Shown here one piece after another: positions 7,501 through 8,220 of a DNA stretch of 8,220 bases. The notes below the pieces were generated by a model. The model did not search any database. It saw only the letters and a list, made by a program, of their open reading frames with translations, and was not told where the DNA came from. The DNA is from Phycisphaerae bacterium (GTDB lineage: Bacteria > Planctomycetota > Phycisphaerae > UBA1845 > UTPLA1). Made by a program: the position numbers and the translations under genes. The DNA lies in NCBI GenBank assembly GCA_029259995.1, contig JAJDEC010000667.1:1-8220 (forward strand). Direction: 5' to 3'. Numbering within the stretch: position 1 is the first letter of the stretch; every line of letters begins with the position of its first letter.

Positions 7501-8220
7501 GGATCACGCATTCACGGCATCGATTGAGACGTTGAGACCCTTGTTTCTTTCCGACGAACCGGTTGAAGTCCTTCTCAAGACGTTGAATCTGAAAGACAAG
7601 CCGATTGCGCAGGCAATGACAGTCGCCGCGTTTCGAAAGACGCGCAGCGCGGGCGAATGGGCGGAGACGCGCGTCGAATCGGCCGATGTGACGACGGATG
7701 CGGAAACGGGTCGCGGGCGCGTCGTGCTCAGACTGACGAAGGGCGGCACGTACGCGATTCGCGCAGAGGGTGTCGATTCACTCGGCAACACAGTCACGGC
7801 AGAAACGACCGTGCGTATTTCCGACGCGGACGATGGCACGCGTCTTCGACTGTTCAGTGATCGCCAGCACTACAAAGTCGGCGAGACGCTGGCGCTCGAT
7901 CTCCATTCGCGCATCGAGCCTCACAAGGACGCACCGACAATGGCCAGGGCGCCGCTGGCGCTGCTGACATTCGAGGGCGACGGATTTCTGTCCTATCGAA
8001 CAACGCGTCTCGACGCGGGGCACAATGTCGTCGACATTCCCATCGATCACGCGCACTTTCCGAATTTCCGGGTTGCCGTCGCCGTCATGGATACGCGCAA
8101 ACTCTATGATGCGTCGCGCGATTTCACGGTCGAGCGACGCTTGAACGTCACATTGACGACGGATCGGACGACGTATCGACCGCGCGACGAGATGGCGGTC
8201 GACCTGGTCGTCACGGACCA
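4598..8220 (+). CDS. Alpha-2-macroglobulin family protein with N-terminal TPR-like region (3' end outside window)
   Basis: One uninterrupted frame of 1207 codons runs off the window. Residues 1-23 are a signal peptide (basic MRPR, hydrophobic LSILAFSL, cleavage after ALA) with no lipobox. Residues about 30-548 are TPR-like helix pairs, for example REYQQAIQLIDQAI (39-52), NRSDAAIAAFREL (341-353), KFADAIGVWNEYVAKYP (390-406) and RFDDARAAWNAFLQKYP (434-450). Beta-rich macroglobulin domains start at about 549. LVRSTREQLLVFAQDMLTGE (about 676-695) and the MG2 signature GYITTDRTAYQPGD (765-778) identify the family, followed by FLVQTYELPKAF (863-874). Related strand motifs recur at SDRQHYKVGE (1087-1096) and TDRTTYRPRDE (1188-1198). 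Bacterial relatives are envelope protease inhibitors, some with a CxEQ thioester that traps proteases; that region lies beyond the window. No cysteine is present in residues 24-1207. The usual partner PbpC is not seen here. The family call is firm; the inhibitor function is inferred. Confidence 0.9.
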   Translation, partial: MRPRSVLHCLSILAFSLTSAALADDSGQDAAIQRALRMREYQQAIQLIDQAITDAVPEQREFLLYRRGLANHYLGNHPQAIREFAAQLAAYPEGPWAIKARMRMADAHVARREFDAAEKIYAERVRELIGPARKAQLARTYIDFADEFFKPTDSLSAPNFSQAARFYALAQDLEPGEPLAESLAFKVAQSQLMSEDWTAAAARFDEYLKRYDADYRNRLLKTNAGTALPPLRSSQGSHIYEARVGLGKARLRNHDPVNARRVLIDLIALLPELDSDSDARSAIYAQAMQLLAETYGMPEPGDSASLSSGVSVLRDLIAGTPDSKHAVQAAFDIGAAYAHLNRSDAAIAAFRELIGIRSDRLTDEDARELHAKLSQRSLYLIGQILAAQTKFADAIGVWNEYVAKYPSGAHWSDAQRSIVDAEYAIGVHARKEDRFDDARAAWNAFLQKYPLDNRVRQILFDFGQMSYDEQKKREDAGESPNWQLPIAEWRKLVGKFPASEEAGHAQYEVGQTLETRVRDLEEAIKAYTALNWSSYQSHAIARLSDMKGVHLAVETERVFRTNESAKIHVDTRNIDKLSVKMYRIDMEDYFRKRHMLGRVDDLDLLLIDPDHQFEHDVKDFARYRPHTQNIDIPIEGPGVFAVYLSNENSKLTLDDGAPTKKIEATTLVIRSDIDVLVRSTREQLLVFAQDMLTGEPAVGVKLIVTNGVKTILGGETGADGVWLSNDEKIKENSSATVLAMTDGHVAGSGLSLRGLSFSGGLKPRGYITTDRTAYQPGDGVNIRGILRETRNGQYAIATQPDDARQRWKVDILDAKGRVLQTEEIALTAFGTFATSFKIAEDGPVGDYKLVVRRPDGPTFASTFLVQTYELPKAFLSFDIAERVIMRGQPIQGAIVATYNYGEPVRDRKIEYSLMLDDGNAINRVGITDDKGRVVFEFDSRALPEQAVAMVYARQAEMGLEAAAAVTIADHAFTASIETLRPLFLSDEPVEVLLKTLNLKDKPIAQAMTVAAFRKTRSAGEWAETRVESADVTTDAETGRGRVVLRLTKGGTYAIRAEGVDSLGNTVTAETTVRISDADDGTRLRLFSDRQHYKVGETLALDLHSRIEPHKDAPTMARAPLALLTFEGDGFLSYRTTRLDAGHNVVDIPIDHAHFPNFRVAVAVMDTRKLYDASRDFTVERRLNVTLTTDRTTYRPRDEMAVDLVVTD

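Overview
The window looks like ordinary chromosomal DNA of a GC-rich bacterium. A planctomycete, perhaps Phycisphaerae-like, is my best guess. The hints are a secreted HEAT-type protein with Ser/Ala/Thr/Gln/Pro-rich tails, a very large exported TPR plus alpha-2-macroglobulin protein, weak or absent Shine-Dalgarno sequences at several starts, and a mix of lone genes rather than long operons. No single gene proves this. I saw no tRNA, rRNA, CRISPR array, insertion sequence or phage gene.

Layout: (1) 1-600 (+) is the C-terminal end of an HtrA/Do-type serine protease with two PDZ domains; its catalytic part lies before the window. (2) 732-1280 (+) is adenine phosphoribosyltransferase (apt). (3) 1331-2098 (-) is a small atypical protein-kinase-fold protein, convergent with apt. 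(4) 2099-2305 is a divergent control region carrying several dyads. (5) 2306-2746 (+) is an Rrf2-family regulator with no cysteine at all. (6) 2847-3575 (-) is an exported protein with a HEAT-like segment, downstream of (7) 3684-4226 (-), a DUF456 membrane protein; these two may be co-transcribed. (8) 4227-4597 is a long non-coding gap. (9) 4598 to the window end (+) is the first 1207 residues of an alpha-2-macroglobulin-family protein with a signal peptide, about 500 residues of TPR-like helices and then macroglobulin domains.

How they fit together: the HtrA-like protease, the HEAT protein, the DUF456 protein and the macroglobulin all act in or at the cell envelope, with a protease at one end and a putative protease trap at the other. 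They are on different strands and separated by a housekeeping gene, so a shared pathway is speculation. The Rrf2 gene probably controls itself and perhaps the divergent kinase-like gene. I did not find a clear new multi-gene system. The items most worth a second look are the TPR-macroglobulin fusion, the cysteine-free Rrf2 protein with its nearby dyads, and the orphan kinase-like gene.
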